Shown here piece after piece: positions 19,155-28,415 of a DNA stretch of 33,850 bases. Numbering within the stretch: position 1 is the first letter of the stretch; each line of letters starts with the position of its first letter. The notes below the pieces were generated by a model. The model ran no database searches. It saw only the letters and a program-made list of their open reading frames with translations, and was not told the origin of the DNA. The translations under genes and the position numbers were made by a program. This DNA is from Candidatus Altimarinota bacterium (GTDB lineage: Bacteria; Patescibacteriota; Gracilibacteria; BD1-5; UBA6164): the NCBI GenBank assembly GCA_030683605.1, contig JAUXPL010000057.1, forward strand, positions 1-33,850, given 5' to 3'.

Positions 19155-19502
19155 ATATTGTTTTTAAAAAGTAATTTTTATACTATAAATACTGTATTTT
19201 ATTTGTCAATATATATTTAATTTTTATAATGTATTTTTTACACTATATGTTGATTAAAAAAATATATAACTATCAGAATTATTATTAATAATTAAGTGTT
19301 ATATATACACTATAAGAATATTATTTATATTGTCAAAAGATTTTTAGAAAATGTAATTATAAATCTGAATATACTTAATAAATTATAAAAAGAATTCTTT
19401 ACTATATACCATTTTTAACTTTTCTCCTACAAATCCTAATAATAACTATTGACTTTTGTAATATTTTAAATATATTATATTTTTTATAATTAATATTTGT
19501 TT
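19155..19502. other. Divergent intergenic region, NAD operon / lipoprotein
   Basis: About 350 bp without a gene. It holds the NAD operon promoter (19180-19209), an inverted repeat AGTGT-N7-ACACT (19295-19311), a TGTA-N5-TACA repeat (19230-19242), and AT-rich sequence leading to the plus-strand lipoprotein gene. TATATTT and TATAAT-like strings near 19470-19492 could be its -10 region. Nothing else is recognised. Confidence 0.5.
19180..19209 (-). promoter_or_regulatory. NAD operon promoter with palindromic operator candidate
   Basis: Minus strand: TTGACA (complement of 19204-19209), 18-base spacer, TAGTAT (19180-19185), about 26 bases before pncA. The spacer holds a perfect 13-bp palindrome, AAATAC-T-GTATTT (19187-19199), between the -35 and -10. 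That position is where a repressor would block RNA polymerase. The NrtR-like protein at the operon's end is the obvious candidate ligand; this link is inference. Confidence 0.65.
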
Positions 19503-20237
19503 ATGAATAGTGGACTAAAAAAAATTTGATATGCTTGATTATTAGCTTGAAGCATATTTATATCAGGTTGTGATGATAATAATGAAGATAACATTGAAAA
19601 TACTTTAATAGAAAAAACTGAAATTATTAATATAGAAAGTTTGAAAGTATGAGATAAAGTTAATTCAATAATTAATCAATGTAAATTTATTGAAAATTGA
19701 GAGAAAAATTTGGATTCATTTAAACAAGTATTATCCACATGTTCAATAGAATTACAAGAAATTGCTAAAAAAAGTAATGATGTAAAATCAGTATTTGATA
19801 GATGAAATACTTCATATATATTTATCGAAAATGCATTAAATGCAATAAAATGAATAGAAGATATTTTGAATAATATTTCTAAATTACCATCAGAATGACA
19901 AGAAATAGCTAAAAAAAGTGATTATATAAAATCAGTATTTGATAGATGAAATACTTCAAATATATATATAGAAAATGCATTAGAAAATATTGAAAATATA
20001 GATAAAATATTTAAATTAATTAATAAAAATCCAATTTTAAAAGATAAGCTCTGAGTAACTCGCCAACTAAATGAAGCAGAAAAAGAAATTGATAAAATAC
20101 ATGAACATGATAATTGAATAAAACATACTTGAGATGCTTTTGTACAAATACCTTCTTGGGACGAATTCTTAGCATGAAATTGTTCTAAAAACAGCATTAA
20201 GCTTATTCTTTGAGAAATAGAAAAAAAGTAAAATATA
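19503..20237 (+). CDS. Lipoprotein with internal tandem repeat, unknown function
   Basis: 244 residues. The N-terminus MNSGLKKIGYAGLLAGSIFI ends in a lipobox ISGC, so a lipoprotein with Cys at about residue 23 is likely. The acidic DDNNEDN follows. Residues from 85 and from 133 are near-identical copies (QEIAKKSNDVKSVFDRGNTS and QEIAKKSDYIKSVFDRGNTS, each followed by IENAL), a 48-residue period. The protein is otherwise helical and charged, with one further Cys near the C-terminus. It is exported to the cell surface by inference. It is divergent from the NAD operon. No family was recognised. Confidence 0.8.
19755..20000 (+). repeat. Tandem 144-bp duplication inside the lipoprotein gene
   Basis: Units start at 19755 and 19899. 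Long stretches such as AAATCAGTATTTGATAGATG and AAATACTTCA are identical in both, so the duplication is recent or kept alike by recombination. Confidence 0.8.
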
Positions 20238-20291
20238 AATAGTAATTTATCTAAAAATAAAATATCTATTAAGTAATTGAAATCCTAGTAT

Positions 20292-20386
20292 TACTTCCCT
20301 GACAATAGGAAGTATATTTTAATTCATCTTGTATATTTTACAATCACGACAAATACCCCCGTAAAACTTAGCTTACGAGGGTATTT
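20292..20386. terminator. Two hairpins 3' of the lipoprotein gene
   Basis: TACTTCC-N9-GGAAGTA (20292-20314), followed by ATATTTT, and AAATACCC-C-CGTAA-N8-TTACG-A-GGGTATTT (20351-20386), followed by ATTT. Both are plausible terminators; the second is strong and nearly symmetrical, so it could also stop the opposite strand. Confidence 0.6.
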
Positions 20387-20422
20387 ATTTCCTCCTTTTT
20401 TGTTTGTTTTGTCTTTGTTTTA

Positions 20423-20507
20423 GTTCCCCCCTCCTTTAGTAAGGAGAGCCTGTCCAGTCTTTCCCGCTAAAGACGGGACTCGTAGCTGGGTGGTTAGGGA
20501 GTAGTCT
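20423..20507. repeat. GC-rich palindromic repeat 3' of the FAD oxidoreductase gene
   Basis: CTCCTTTAGTAAGGAG and GTCTTTCCCGCTAAAGACGGG hairpins, then GCTGGGTGGTTAGGGAG. GC-rich and unlike the neighbouring genes; it belongs to the same general class as the repeats at 1-294 and 7636-7707. Confidence 0.65.
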
Positions 20508-20515
20508 GTTACTTA

Positions 20516-22141
20516 CTACACATACTTCCTCACCACATTCTCAGCAACTATCAATCAGTCTATCGAAGAACTAGTTATTCATCATGCATATCATGCTCAT
20601 TCTCATGTAGGGTATGCTCATGTTATATTTGACTCGCATTTTTCATCACGAGTAAATCTGATAACAGCAGAAGTTCTAGCTTCTATTCATATCAATATTG
20701 CATCTCTATCTGCAAATCATTTAATCTTTTTATCTAGTAGCGGTAATGCTTCTCTAATAGCATTTATCACGAAATCTGGTAAACAAGAATTCAAACTTGT
20801 CATTGTCAGATTTGGTTTAAATGTTGTATTTATACTCTTTAATTCTTTTGATGCTATATTATCTAAGAAATCTCATACCAATTGAGCCGGTGCATTATAA
20901 TTACTTCATCCAGCTATAAATGTAGCTTTTTCCCATTTTCTTTGAAACTCTACTCCTGCAAGTGGATGATCGCTTCAAAAATCACTAGGCATAACATTTA
21001 CTAATAGTGCAGAATTGGAATTGATGCTATTTTGAGCATATTCACTCATACCATTTACAGTAAGCATTCACTCTTCACTAGAAGCATTTACTACATGTCA
21101 TCCAGGACACATACAGAAACTATAAACACTACGATTATCAGTATGATGTGACACTAATTTGTAACTAGCTGTTGGTAGCTTGATATGATGACAAGCATCT
21201 CAAAATTGTGATTTATTTATTAATTCTCTTGGATGCTCTATTCTAAGTCATACTGCAAATGGTTTTTGTTTGATATCAAATCATTTATTATATAGCATTT
21301 CATATGTTTCACGAGCAGAATGTCATATTCCAAAAATCAAATCATCAGTTACTATTCTATCTCCAGTATTTGTTATTACAGCTTTTATTTTATTATCTAC
21401 TATTTCTAAATCCGTCATCATAGTATCAAAACGTATATCTCATCATAATGAAATAATCTTTTTCCTAATATTTCTCACTACTCACCTAAGTCTATCAGTA
21501 CCTATATGAGGTCTAGCACTATAAATAATCTCTTCAGGAGCTCAAGCATTTACAAATTCAGAAAATACAAATTTACTTCTAGGATCGTTGACCAAAGTAT
21601 ACAGTTTACCATCTGAAAAAGTACCCGCTCATCATTCTCCAAATTGTACATTTGAATTCAAATCTAATTCTCCAGTAGTGAAAAATCTATGCACATCTAC
21701 TACTCTCTTATTTACTTCACTTCATCTTTCTAATATTATTGGATTCATTCATGCCAATGCTAAATGCAAAGCACAAAAAAGACCACTAGGTCCAGTACCT
21801 ATGACTACTGGTCTATTTTTTAACTTGGTTTTATCTATCTGCTTTATCTCATAAATAAATGGTTCTATGAGTCTGATTTTGTGTCTTTTTATATTTGATA
21901 ATATTTTAGGATTATGTTTTTTATTTAAAAATTCATCATTGTTTCACAAATCCAGATTTACAGAATATACTATTAATATATTTGATTTATTTCTAGAATC
22001 TATTGCTTTTTTTACTATTTCAAAACTAAGTAATTCAGAATCTTTTATTCATAATAGATTAACTATTTTGTTTTTTAATTGTGATTCATCTTCATCTAGT
22101 TTAAATGTGATTTCTTCTATTCTTATAAGTAATTTATTCAT
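20516..22141 (-). CDS. FAD-dependent oxidoreductase (COG2509-like)
   Basis: 541 residues. It begins with a roughly 95-residue N-terminal domain (MNKLLIRIEEITFKLDEDES), then the dinucleotide-binding loop RPVVIGTGPSGLFCALHLA followed by the acidic ILERG. Then come VQFGEGGAGTFSDGKLYT, FCMCPGGHVVNASSEEG and the C-terminal FAD block GAYPTGEGAGYAGGITSSSI. These blocks are typical of the uncharacterised FAD-dependent dehydrogenase family. The CMCPGG motif is characteristic of the family; its redox partner is unknown. The HD-domain gene lies upstream with a repeat between. Confidence 0.88.
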
Positions 22142-22245
22142 TGACAGTTATTAATAATATTTTTTTGATTATATTTATAATACAAAAAAAACAAAACATA
22201 AAGTTTTGTTATATGATACAATCTAAATATTAATGCATAATTTAA

Positions 22246-22321
22246 AAATTTCTCCCTTTTTATCCGAAGGTGTATCCTTTAGGGCCAAAGGGAGTACCCG
22301 AGGTACGAGGGGGAGGGATTA
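22246..22321. repeat. Dispersed GC-rich repeat copy
   Basis: TTCTCCCTTTTTATCCGAAG, GTGTATCCTTTAGGGCCAAA, GGGAGTACCCGAGGTACGAG and GGGGAGGGATTA in a row. The inner module is shared with 33799-33844, and the 3' end matches the element at 19-110. It lies directly 3' of the HD-domain gene. Confidence 0.8.
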
Positions 22322-22323
22322 AA

Positions 22324-23502
22324 TTAATTTTGGTTTTTTATAAAATCCTGTTTAAATAATTGCCATACTTCATATGCTAATTCCATTTTATTATCATCTT
22401 CTATTTTTCAAGTTTTATAATTTGTTTCACTTATAAATTCAAACATTTTTGTTATATTATCAGCATTTGCTAATAAGAATTGATGCATACTTCTCAATCT
22501 GAAACTATCTACTCATCATTTAGCTATATCTATCATAGGAATTATTTGATTTTTTAATACATTATGTATCAATCATTTAGATTCCATTATTTCTTTATCT
22601 GTTCATACCAAATTGAAAGTATTTATTGCTCATGTTACATATGACATCTTTTCATAGTATGAAAACAATGCTTTTAGATAATGATTTTTATCAAAATCTA
22701 TATCATATATTTCTAAAATACTAGATTTTAATTCATCAGGTATATTCATACTATTTATTATTTCTACTCAGCTTTGTTTTTCATGTGCTCTTACATCATT
22801 TACTACTTTATTATCATAAAGTACATCTCAGTTTCATAATTCTCATGCATCATGAACTAATCACAATACTTGTAAACAACAATAATCTTTTACAGTAAAT
22901 ACTATTCATTCACTTTCTAAATTATTACTACTAGGAACAATATTTAACAAATCATATTTAGAGTACTCAGATATTAATCTAGATTGTCATAATTGATGTT
23001 CAAATACATCACCATCTCACACTACTCTTCATCTTATTTTACCATCTTCATCCAAATATTTAGACCATGATTCTTTAGTAAAATCTCAGTTTTCAACTAA
23101 TGCTTTCATTTCATTTTGTTGTATTTCAGTGAAACAAAAACCTCACCAACGAAATACATGATGCAACTTTTCACAATCTCATGAAAGTAATTTATCTATT
23201 AAATCTTGATTATTATGAATATTTATATTAGCACTTTTTAATTGATTATATACATATTTTACAAGTGGATAAAATACTTCTCTAGAATTTGATCAAGCAG
23301 AATAAATATTTCACAAATCTTTACTATGAAAAAAATCTATCTCATCTTGTGATAATCATTCAATTTTTTGGTGATTTATATTTACACCTGATGATAGAAT
23401 ATCTAATACTTGGTGATTTGTGTCATTTCCATTACTATCCAATGGAATTGTATCTATTTTAGCTATATTTGAATCATCAATAATATTTAATTTAGTTGTC
23501 AT
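22324..23502 (-). CDS. HD-domain (metal-dependent phosphohydrolase-like) protein
   Basis: 392 residues. An HD motif is seen at LQVLGLVHDAGELGNGDVLY with an earlier His in GDVFEHQLGQSRL and a following RAHEKQSGVEII. This spacing (H…HD…H) matches HD-superfamily hydrolases that act on nucleotides or phosphates. Flanking regions are helical and unrecognised. No membrane segment. Start is ATG at 23502; stop is TAA at 22324-22326, 2 bases from a repeat. Substrate cannot be predicted. Confidence 0.75.
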
Positions 23503-23610
23503 AATTTATATTTACTTAATAATTACTTTTATAATAGAATATTAGTTAAATAAGTCAAATATATTAAAGTATATTTTGTTAAAAAATCAATATTCGAAAT
23601 TCTGTCAAAA

Positions 23611-23687
23611 TAAAAAAGCCTCAAAATGGCTTTATTTTTTAAAGAGTGCATCCTTTCCTACATAAAAATTATGAGAAAAGGATGCAC
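23611..23687 (-). terminator. Double hairpin 3' of the 58-residue gene
   Basis: A long stem GTGCATCCTTT (23646-23656) / AAAGGATGCAC (23677-23687), then AAAGCC-N7-GGCTTT with T/A tracts (23611-23640). On the minus strand the second is a standard terminator. The first shares GATGCA/ATCCTTT strings with the repeat family. Confidence 0.7.
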
Positions 23688-23712
23688 ATACTACTAGTGT
23701 CAGAAGACATAG

Positions 23713-23889
23713 TTACTTCCTTTTTTTTTGACGGGAACCAGTCGTAGTAATTGGTCTACCTTTATTTGTAAAGGATTGATTCATTTTACCTTGAGACTGC
23801 ATTTTTGAATCCTGCTTTTTAGCGGATTTTTTACCTTTTTGGTTTTGGTTTTTGTCGATAGAAGCCTTTTTTGATTGATGTTTTTTCAT
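23713..23889 (-). CDS. Small basic Lys/Gln-rich protein, no TGA codons
   Basis: 58 residues, MKKHQSKKASIDKNQNQKGK at the start and GSRQKKRK at the end; strongly basic and probably disordered or nucleic-acid-binding. A clear Shine-Dalgarno (GAGGTGAT) sits just before the ATG, unlike most native genes here. All glycines are GGT and none is TGA, so it reads the same in the standard code. Promoter and terminator are its own. It belongs to the 23.7-24.95 kb group that looks foreign. Function unknown. Confidence 0.75.
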   Translation of the reverse strand: MKKHQSKKASIDKNQNQKGKKSAKKQDSKMQSQGKMNQSFTNKGRPITTTGSRQKKRK

Positions 23890-23955
23890 ATATCACCTCA
23901 GATATATTTTTTGTTTTTGTAAATGGTTTACTTTCAATATTTAGAAAGTAAAAAT

Positions 23956-23982
23956 ATTATACTGAAATATTGTTATTGTCAA
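23956..23982 (-). promoter_or_regulatory. Promoter of the small basic gene
   Basis: Minus strand TTGACA (complement of 23977-23982), 15-base spacer, TATAAT (23956-23961). The -35 and -10 are both consensus; the spacer is short. Confidence 0.6.
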
Positions 23983-23985
23983 TAA

Positions 23986-24017
23986 TTAAGAAGCATATAA
24001 ATTTATATGCTTCTTAA
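23986..24017. terminator. Perfect 15-bp palindromic terminator
   Basis: TTAAGAAGCATATAA and its exact complement separated by 2 bases, 3' of the cupin gene (minus strand). It lies next to the promoter of the following gene. Confidence 0.75.
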
Positions 24018-24033
24018 TGCTTTAATTCATGTT

Positions 24034-24483
24034 TTAGTCTAGATAATTCGTAGTACGACCATCGTCAGTTTCAAAAAAACGAATAACTACATGAATATTA
24101 TCTTCAATATCAGGAAATTCATACCAATGTTTAATTCCTGAATTAATCACAATAAAATCACCAACTTCCACTTCCAGCTTGAGAAGTATAGAACCAATAG
24201 GAACAAAAAAATATCCTATACCACTAATCGTCCATCTCGCCTCTTTATCTGGGTGAGTATGTATTCTGGAGAAATTTTTATCATGAATAGATATGTTCAC
24301 TACATCATGAGAAGCAAAACAAAAAGTAGATTTTAATTCATTTATTTGATCCATATCAGCCAGAACATCTTTTATAATCGGCAGAATCTTTTTGTATTCA
24401 AGCTTTTGAGATAACAGATTTAATGCATAATTTTCTTCAATAGCAACAAAACAATTATCTTCATGTTTTATACTAGCTTTCAT
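24034..24483 (-). CDS. Acireductone dioxygenase-like cupin, no TGA codons
   Basis: 149 residues. The cupin core has RIHTHPDKEARWTISGIGYF (metal-binding HxHxxxE) and VEVGDFIVINSGIKHWYEF with the fourth ligand His, followed by RFFETDDGRTTNYL. The arrangement resembles MtnD, the Fe/Ni enzyme of methionine salvage, though no other mtn gene is present. A GGAG lies upstream of ATG at 24483. All glycines are GGN and none is TGA, unlike the genes on both sides. It is probably acquired from a standard-code organism. The precise substrate is uncertain. Confidence 0.82.
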   Translation of the reverse strand: MKASIKHEDNCFVAIEENYALNLLSQKLEYKKILPIIKDVLADMDQINELKSTFCFASHDVVNISIHDKNFSRIHTHPDKEARWTISGIGYFFVPIGSILLKLEVEVGDFIVINSGIKHWYEFPDIEDNIHVVIRFFETDDGRTTNYLD

Positions 24484-24612
24484 TAATATACTCCATTTTG
24501 TTTTTGTTTAAAAAATGTATTTTGTATTTGTTTTTAATAGGTATTAAATTATAAACTATTTATATAATAAATCAAATTTATTTTTATTAGACGATAAATA
24601 TCTCATATTTTT

Positions 24613-24640
24613 TTGACAAAAAAACGAATAACATTATATT
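24613..24640 (+). promoter_or_regulatory. Consensus promoter
   Basis: TTGACA, 16-base spacer, TATATT, about 36 bases before the ATG at 24677. Confidence 0.75.
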
Positions 24641-24676
24641 AGAGGTCCATATAAACAAATAAAAAGGAGATTAGTT

Positions 24677-24904
24677 ATGCAACCTCTACTAAGAACTAAA
24701 AGAAAAATGTTCATTGATTTTAAACGCAATGTAGCAAAAAAAGTGGGAGGAAGAATTGAATTAAAAAAAGAATTCCCAAAAGCAGAAGATAGAAAAAATC
24801 TTTATAATGCTTTGTTATTTGAAATGAATATTAACGGAGGTAATGAAAATAAGGAGATTGTAGCAGTATTTAACTGTGTAGTGTTAAGGACATTATTTAC
24901 ATAA
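24677..24904 (+). CDS. Small protein of unknown function, no TGA codons
   Basis: 75 residues, beginning MQPLLRTKRKMFIDFKRN, basic N-terminal half, then KNLYNALLFEMNING and a hydrophobic end VAVFNCVVLRTLFT. A strong AAAAAGGAG lies 7 bases before the ATG, a consensus promoter upstream and a strong terminator downstream. Glycines are GGA/GGT only and it uses CGC for Arg, rare in the window. No family recognised. The third gene of the foreign-looking group. Confidence 0.75.
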   Translation: MQPLLRTKRKMFIDFKRNVAKKVGGRIELKKEFPKAEDRKNLYNALLFEMNINGGNENKEIVAVFNCVVLRTLFT

Positions 24905-24921
24905 TTTTCCAAGTTTTCTAT

Positions 24922-24958
24922 AAAAATAGTTAGTGGTCTACACTAACTATTTTTTATT
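24922..24958 (+). terminator. Intrinsic terminator
   Basis: AAAATAGTTAGTG-GTCTA-CACTAACTATTTT followed by T-rich sequence, 18 bases after the stop. Confidence 0.9.
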
Positions 24959-25014
24959 TTGAGATTTAATAAAAATTATTATTATAGTAGTATTATATTA
25001 TTATAAATACACAT

Positions 25015-25695
25015 ATGATACAAAAATTTGAATTAATAAAAAAAATAAATTTAACTGACAATGTATATGAATTAACTTTCAAATGAGAGAATGAATTAGA
25101 TATGAAACCTGGTCAATTTGTAACATTTCTATTGGACAAAATTTGATGAAGAGCATATTCAGTACTTGAAAAAGATTGAAGAAACATAGTATTATTAATT
25201 AAAAAATGGGAACTAGATGAATGAGGTAGATGAGGAAGTAAATATATTTGTGAGCAAGAAATATGAACTAATCTGAGATGAGTATGACCTGCATGACATT
25301 TTGTACTAAAAGAAAACAGTAATAACAAACTATTTATATGAACAGGTACATGATTGGTACCATTATACAACCAAATAATCTGAGCAATCGATAAAGAACT
25401 AGATACAAGATTAAAACTTATTTTTTGATTAAGAGAAATAAAAGATATATTCTATACTACTGAATTAAATAATTTAAAAAAAGATAATTCAAATTTTGAT
25501 TATGAAATATATTTAAGTAGAGCAGAATCGGAATGAACAAAAAAATGATATGTAACAGATTATCTAAATAAAGAAATAGTAGAAATATATAAAGAATTCT
25601 ATATTTGTTGAATGCCAAGTATGATAGATTCTACAATTGAAAAATTGATTTCATTATGAGTAGATGAGACTAATATTTATTTTGAAAAATACTAA
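25015..25695 (+). CDS. Ferredoxin-NADP reductase-like flavoprotein
   Basis: 226 residues, one FNR module: an FAD-binding barrel (GQFVTFLLDKIGGRAYSVLE, where RAYS is the RxYS FAD motif) and an NAD(P)-binding half (LFIGTGTGLVPLYNQI, then LIFGLRE and FYICGMPSMIDSTI). The C-terminus ends FEKY, a terminal aromatic as in plant-type FNR. It resembles electron-transfer subunits such as PyrK or stand-alone flavohemoprotein/oxygenase reductases; no 2Fe-2S cysteine cluster is seen. The partner is unknown. TGA-Gly is abundant, so the gene is native. A terminator follows. Confidence 0.85.
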
Positions 25696-25696
25696 T

Positions 25697-25731
25697 AAAA
25701 TAACTATGAGAAATAATTTCATAGTTATTTT
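25697..25731 (+). terminator. Intrinsic terminator
   Basis: AAATAACTATGA…TTCATAGTTATTTT hairpin directly after the stop codon. Confidence 0.85.
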
Positions 25732-25830
25732 GAAGTAAGAATAATTATTAAAAATAAACTTGTAAAATAAGCAGTTTTTTATAGACTATGTACACTTAAT
25801 TTTATCGTGCTTAAAATTTAAAAAAAATCA

Positions 25831-26895
25831 ATGAATTCATATTTATTATCAATATTTGCATTTGGAATAGGTACATTTTTAGTATGATTAGTATTATTTC
25901 CGATATTTATAAATCATATAAATAAAATAAAACTAGGGAAACAAATCAGAGAAGAAGCAACTATATGAAAAGCAACAGAGTTTGCAAAACTTCACAAAAA
26001 AAAGACTGGTACACCAACTATGTGATGAATAGTAATTATTTCTGTGGTAATATTTATGGTTATTGTTAGTATTTTACTGCAAAAATTATGATATATAAAT
26101 AATTCACTATTTGATAGAGGTGAGACCTATTTACCTCTTTTTACACTTATTAGTGTTTGATTTCTATGATTAATAGATGATTATTTAAATGCTAAATGAA
26201 TAGGTAAAACTAAATGAATATCTGCTAGAGTAAAAATGCTTGGATTAATATTTTTTGCTGCATTATGAGCATATTGGTTTTATTATAAATTATGATGGAA
26301 TATTACAGACTCATCTTGAAACTTCATTAGAGGAATTAATAATCCATTTGGTGAATTAATAAAAATTTGATATTACTTTATTCCACTATTCATATTAGTA
26401 ATAATTTCTTCGGCAAATAGTGTGAATATTACTGATTGATTAGATTGACTTGCATGATGATTATTATTATTCTCATATTGAATATATACATATATAACAT
26501 TTGATCAATGATTATTTTTGTTATCTACTCTATGTATGACAATAGTATGAGCATTAATAGCTTTTCTATGGTTCAATGTAAAACCTGCTAAGATTTATAT
26601 GTGAGATGTATGAAGTCTATCACTTTGAGCTACTCTATGAATCCTAGCTATGCTTACTAATACTCTATTTGTATTATTTATAACTTGAACTATTTTTATA
26701 TTAGAAACATTAAGTGTTATAATACAATTAACAAGTAAAAAACTTAGAAATGGTAAAAAAGTATTTAGAATCGCACCATATCATCATCATTTGGAAGCAA
26801 TAGGTCGGTCAGAAGAAAATGTAGTATTTAGATTGCGGTTGATATGAATAATAACATCAGTAATTTGAATAATACTCTATATATTACAAAAGTAA
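25831..26895 (+). CDS. mraY: Phospho-N-acetylmuramoyl-pentapeptide transferase MraY
   Basis: 354 residues. It forms lipid I on the inner face of the membrane in peptidoglycan synthesis. Motifs in order: KKTGTPTMGGIVII, LGLIDDYLNAKGIGKTKG (catalytic DD), NSVNITDGLDGLAGGLLLF, KIYMGDVGSLSLGA and APYHHHLEAIG (HHHxE). About ten hydrophobic helices. Length is normal. Isolated from the usual mur/dcw cluster. The start ATG at 25831 gives MNSYLLSIFAFGIGTF. TGA encodes many of the motif glycines. Confidence 0.97.
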
Positions 26896-26913
26896 CAAAA
26901 TATATATTATGTG

Positions 26914-26947
26914 AATAATACTAAACTAACAAGTTTGGTATTATTTT
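26914..26947 (+). terminator. Intrinsic terminator 3' of mraY
   Basis: AATAATACTAAACT-AACA-AGTTTGGTATTATT followed by TTGCC. Stable and symmetrical. Confidence 0.8.
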
Positions 26948-26974
26948 GCCTATTGTGAATAATTGTGATATAAT
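26946..26974 (+). promoter_or_regulatory. Promoter of the unknown gene at 27013
   Basis: TTGCCT, 17-base spacer, TATAAT; 38 bases before the ATG. Confidence 0.65.
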
Positions 26975-27012
26975 TTAAAAGAACCTAGTAAGCTAATATC
27001 AAAAAAATATTA

Positions 27013-27753
27013 ATGAATAAAATTGAAATGAAAATTATAAATTCAAGTATTACAGAAGAAAATGTAATACTAACAAGAAAAAATCTTAGGGATATATACA
27101 TTGATTATAAAAAAAGTCAAAAGAAAGACATTGATAAAATATTAAGCTTTGCAGATACAAAAAAGGAATTATTTTTGTATAAAAAATTTGATAAAAAAAA
27201 TATTGAAAATTTATTATTAGTAAAGCAATTATTTGATATAAATACAAAAAAAGATTATGATAAATTTTATTTATCCAATTTGTATAAAATATTTGTTAAA
27301 CTGATTTTAAAATGAGACAAAAACGAAATAAACAATGTATTTAGTAAAATAAAAACTAATAATATATTCATATTACCTTATTGAAGAATTGAGTCTAATA
27401 CTATTAGTAAATTATGAACTTGCGATTTAGCTGATACAATAAATCAAGAAATAATTAACGATAGATTATTTGATAAAATAACAAAATTAACATTTCATTG
27501 ACGTGTATTATGATATATTAAAAAAATATGAGAGGAAACATTGCTATGATTAATAGATATATACGATGATAGATGAAATCTATTATTATTGAAGTGATGA
27601 ATATATTTTATAGAGTGATATAATAGATTGATTAAAAATGATGAAATAAAACTAGAAGAAAATATAATAGATATTAATTTTTTAAGATTATGTAAAATTG
27701 AAGATGAAATATTGGATAATTTTTTAAATGAAATAAAAAATACAAAAATATAG
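27013..27753 (+). CDS. Hypothetical protein
   Basis: 246 residues. The first 100 residues are Lys-rich and helical with no glycine. The second half has TGA-encoded glycines (LPYGRIESNTISKLGTCDL, then LLGLIDIYDDRGNLLLLKGG). No signal peptide or membrane segment. The N-terminal half looks coiled or helical, the C-terminal half mixed alpha/beta. Flanked by its own promoter and a very strong terminator, so it is monocistronic. No family recognised. Confidence 0.8.
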
Positions 27754-27780
27754 CAATGTAAAATTGCTATATTTTTGTAT
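27740..27780 (+). terminator. Intrinsic terminator, 18-bp perfect stem
   Basis: ATACAAAAATATAGCAAT / ATTGCTATATTTTTGTAT with a 5-base loop. The stop TAG lies within the left arm. Confidence 0.85.
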
Positions 27781-27844
27781 AAAAATAATTGACTTTTGAT
27801 ATAGATGAGTAAATTAATAGCATATTATTTCTTAAAAATCATAA

Positions 27845-28396
27845 ATGAATAAATTAATTATTACTGCAAATCCTAGTATTAAAGCTTTTACACATACTAT
27901 TGCAAACAAATTTAAAGAACTATCAATTAATAAATGAGATACTGTTGAAATACTTGATTTATATAGAACTGATTTGAAGCAAGATTTTTTATCATATGAA
28001 GTTATGTGAGAAAATCCTTTAGATGAAACAACTAAAAAAATTCAAGAAAAAATAACATGGGCAGATGAACTAGTATTCGTATTCCCTATTTGGTGGTGAG
28101 ATTGTCCTGCTATTATGAAGAACTTTATAGACTCAAATTTCTTGACTTGATTTGCTTTTAAGTATGAAAACGGTAAATCTGTATGATTATTGAAATGAAA
28201 ATCTGCTAGAATAATAGCTACTTCATGAGCTCCAAGCTTCTTTTATAAAATAATTTTACATATACAATTTTTCTGGAATATGAATAGGATAGGTTTTTGT
28301 GGATTGAAACAAAAATCATTCACGGTTTTTTGAAATATAGATAGAAGTGCAACAGATAAAAATAAATACTTAAGTGAACTAGAGAAATTGGTTTAA
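27845..28396 (+). CDS. NAD(P)H oxidoreductase, flavodoxin-2 family
   Basis: 183 residues. Motifs KLIITANPSIKAFTHTIA (phosphate-binding start), then EILDLYRTDLKQDFL, and VFVFPIWWGDCPAIMKNFID, the diagnostic WW-P-A-x-K block of the MdaB/KefF/NQO1 family that binds FMN or FAD and reduces quinones with NAD(P)H. A further block is IIATSGAPSFFYK. Length is normal. Cytosolic. Native codon use. It begins a run of three closely spaced plus-strand genes (20 and 26 bp gaps) and may be co-transcribed with them. Confidence 0.88.
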
Positions 28397-28415
28397 TATT
28401 TATAACTATATTATT

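Noticed and set aside
19295-19311. AGTGT-N7-ACACT as an NrtR operator
   Set aside because: It is about 90 bases upstream of the NAD promoter, has only 5-bp arms in AT-rich DNA and is not repeated at the promoter.
23646-23687. Possible small RNA or riboswitch from the long GTGCATCC hairpin
   Set aside because: It is 3' of a gene and immediately before a terminator, with no aptamer-like conserved sequence; a read-through or stability hairpin is simpler.
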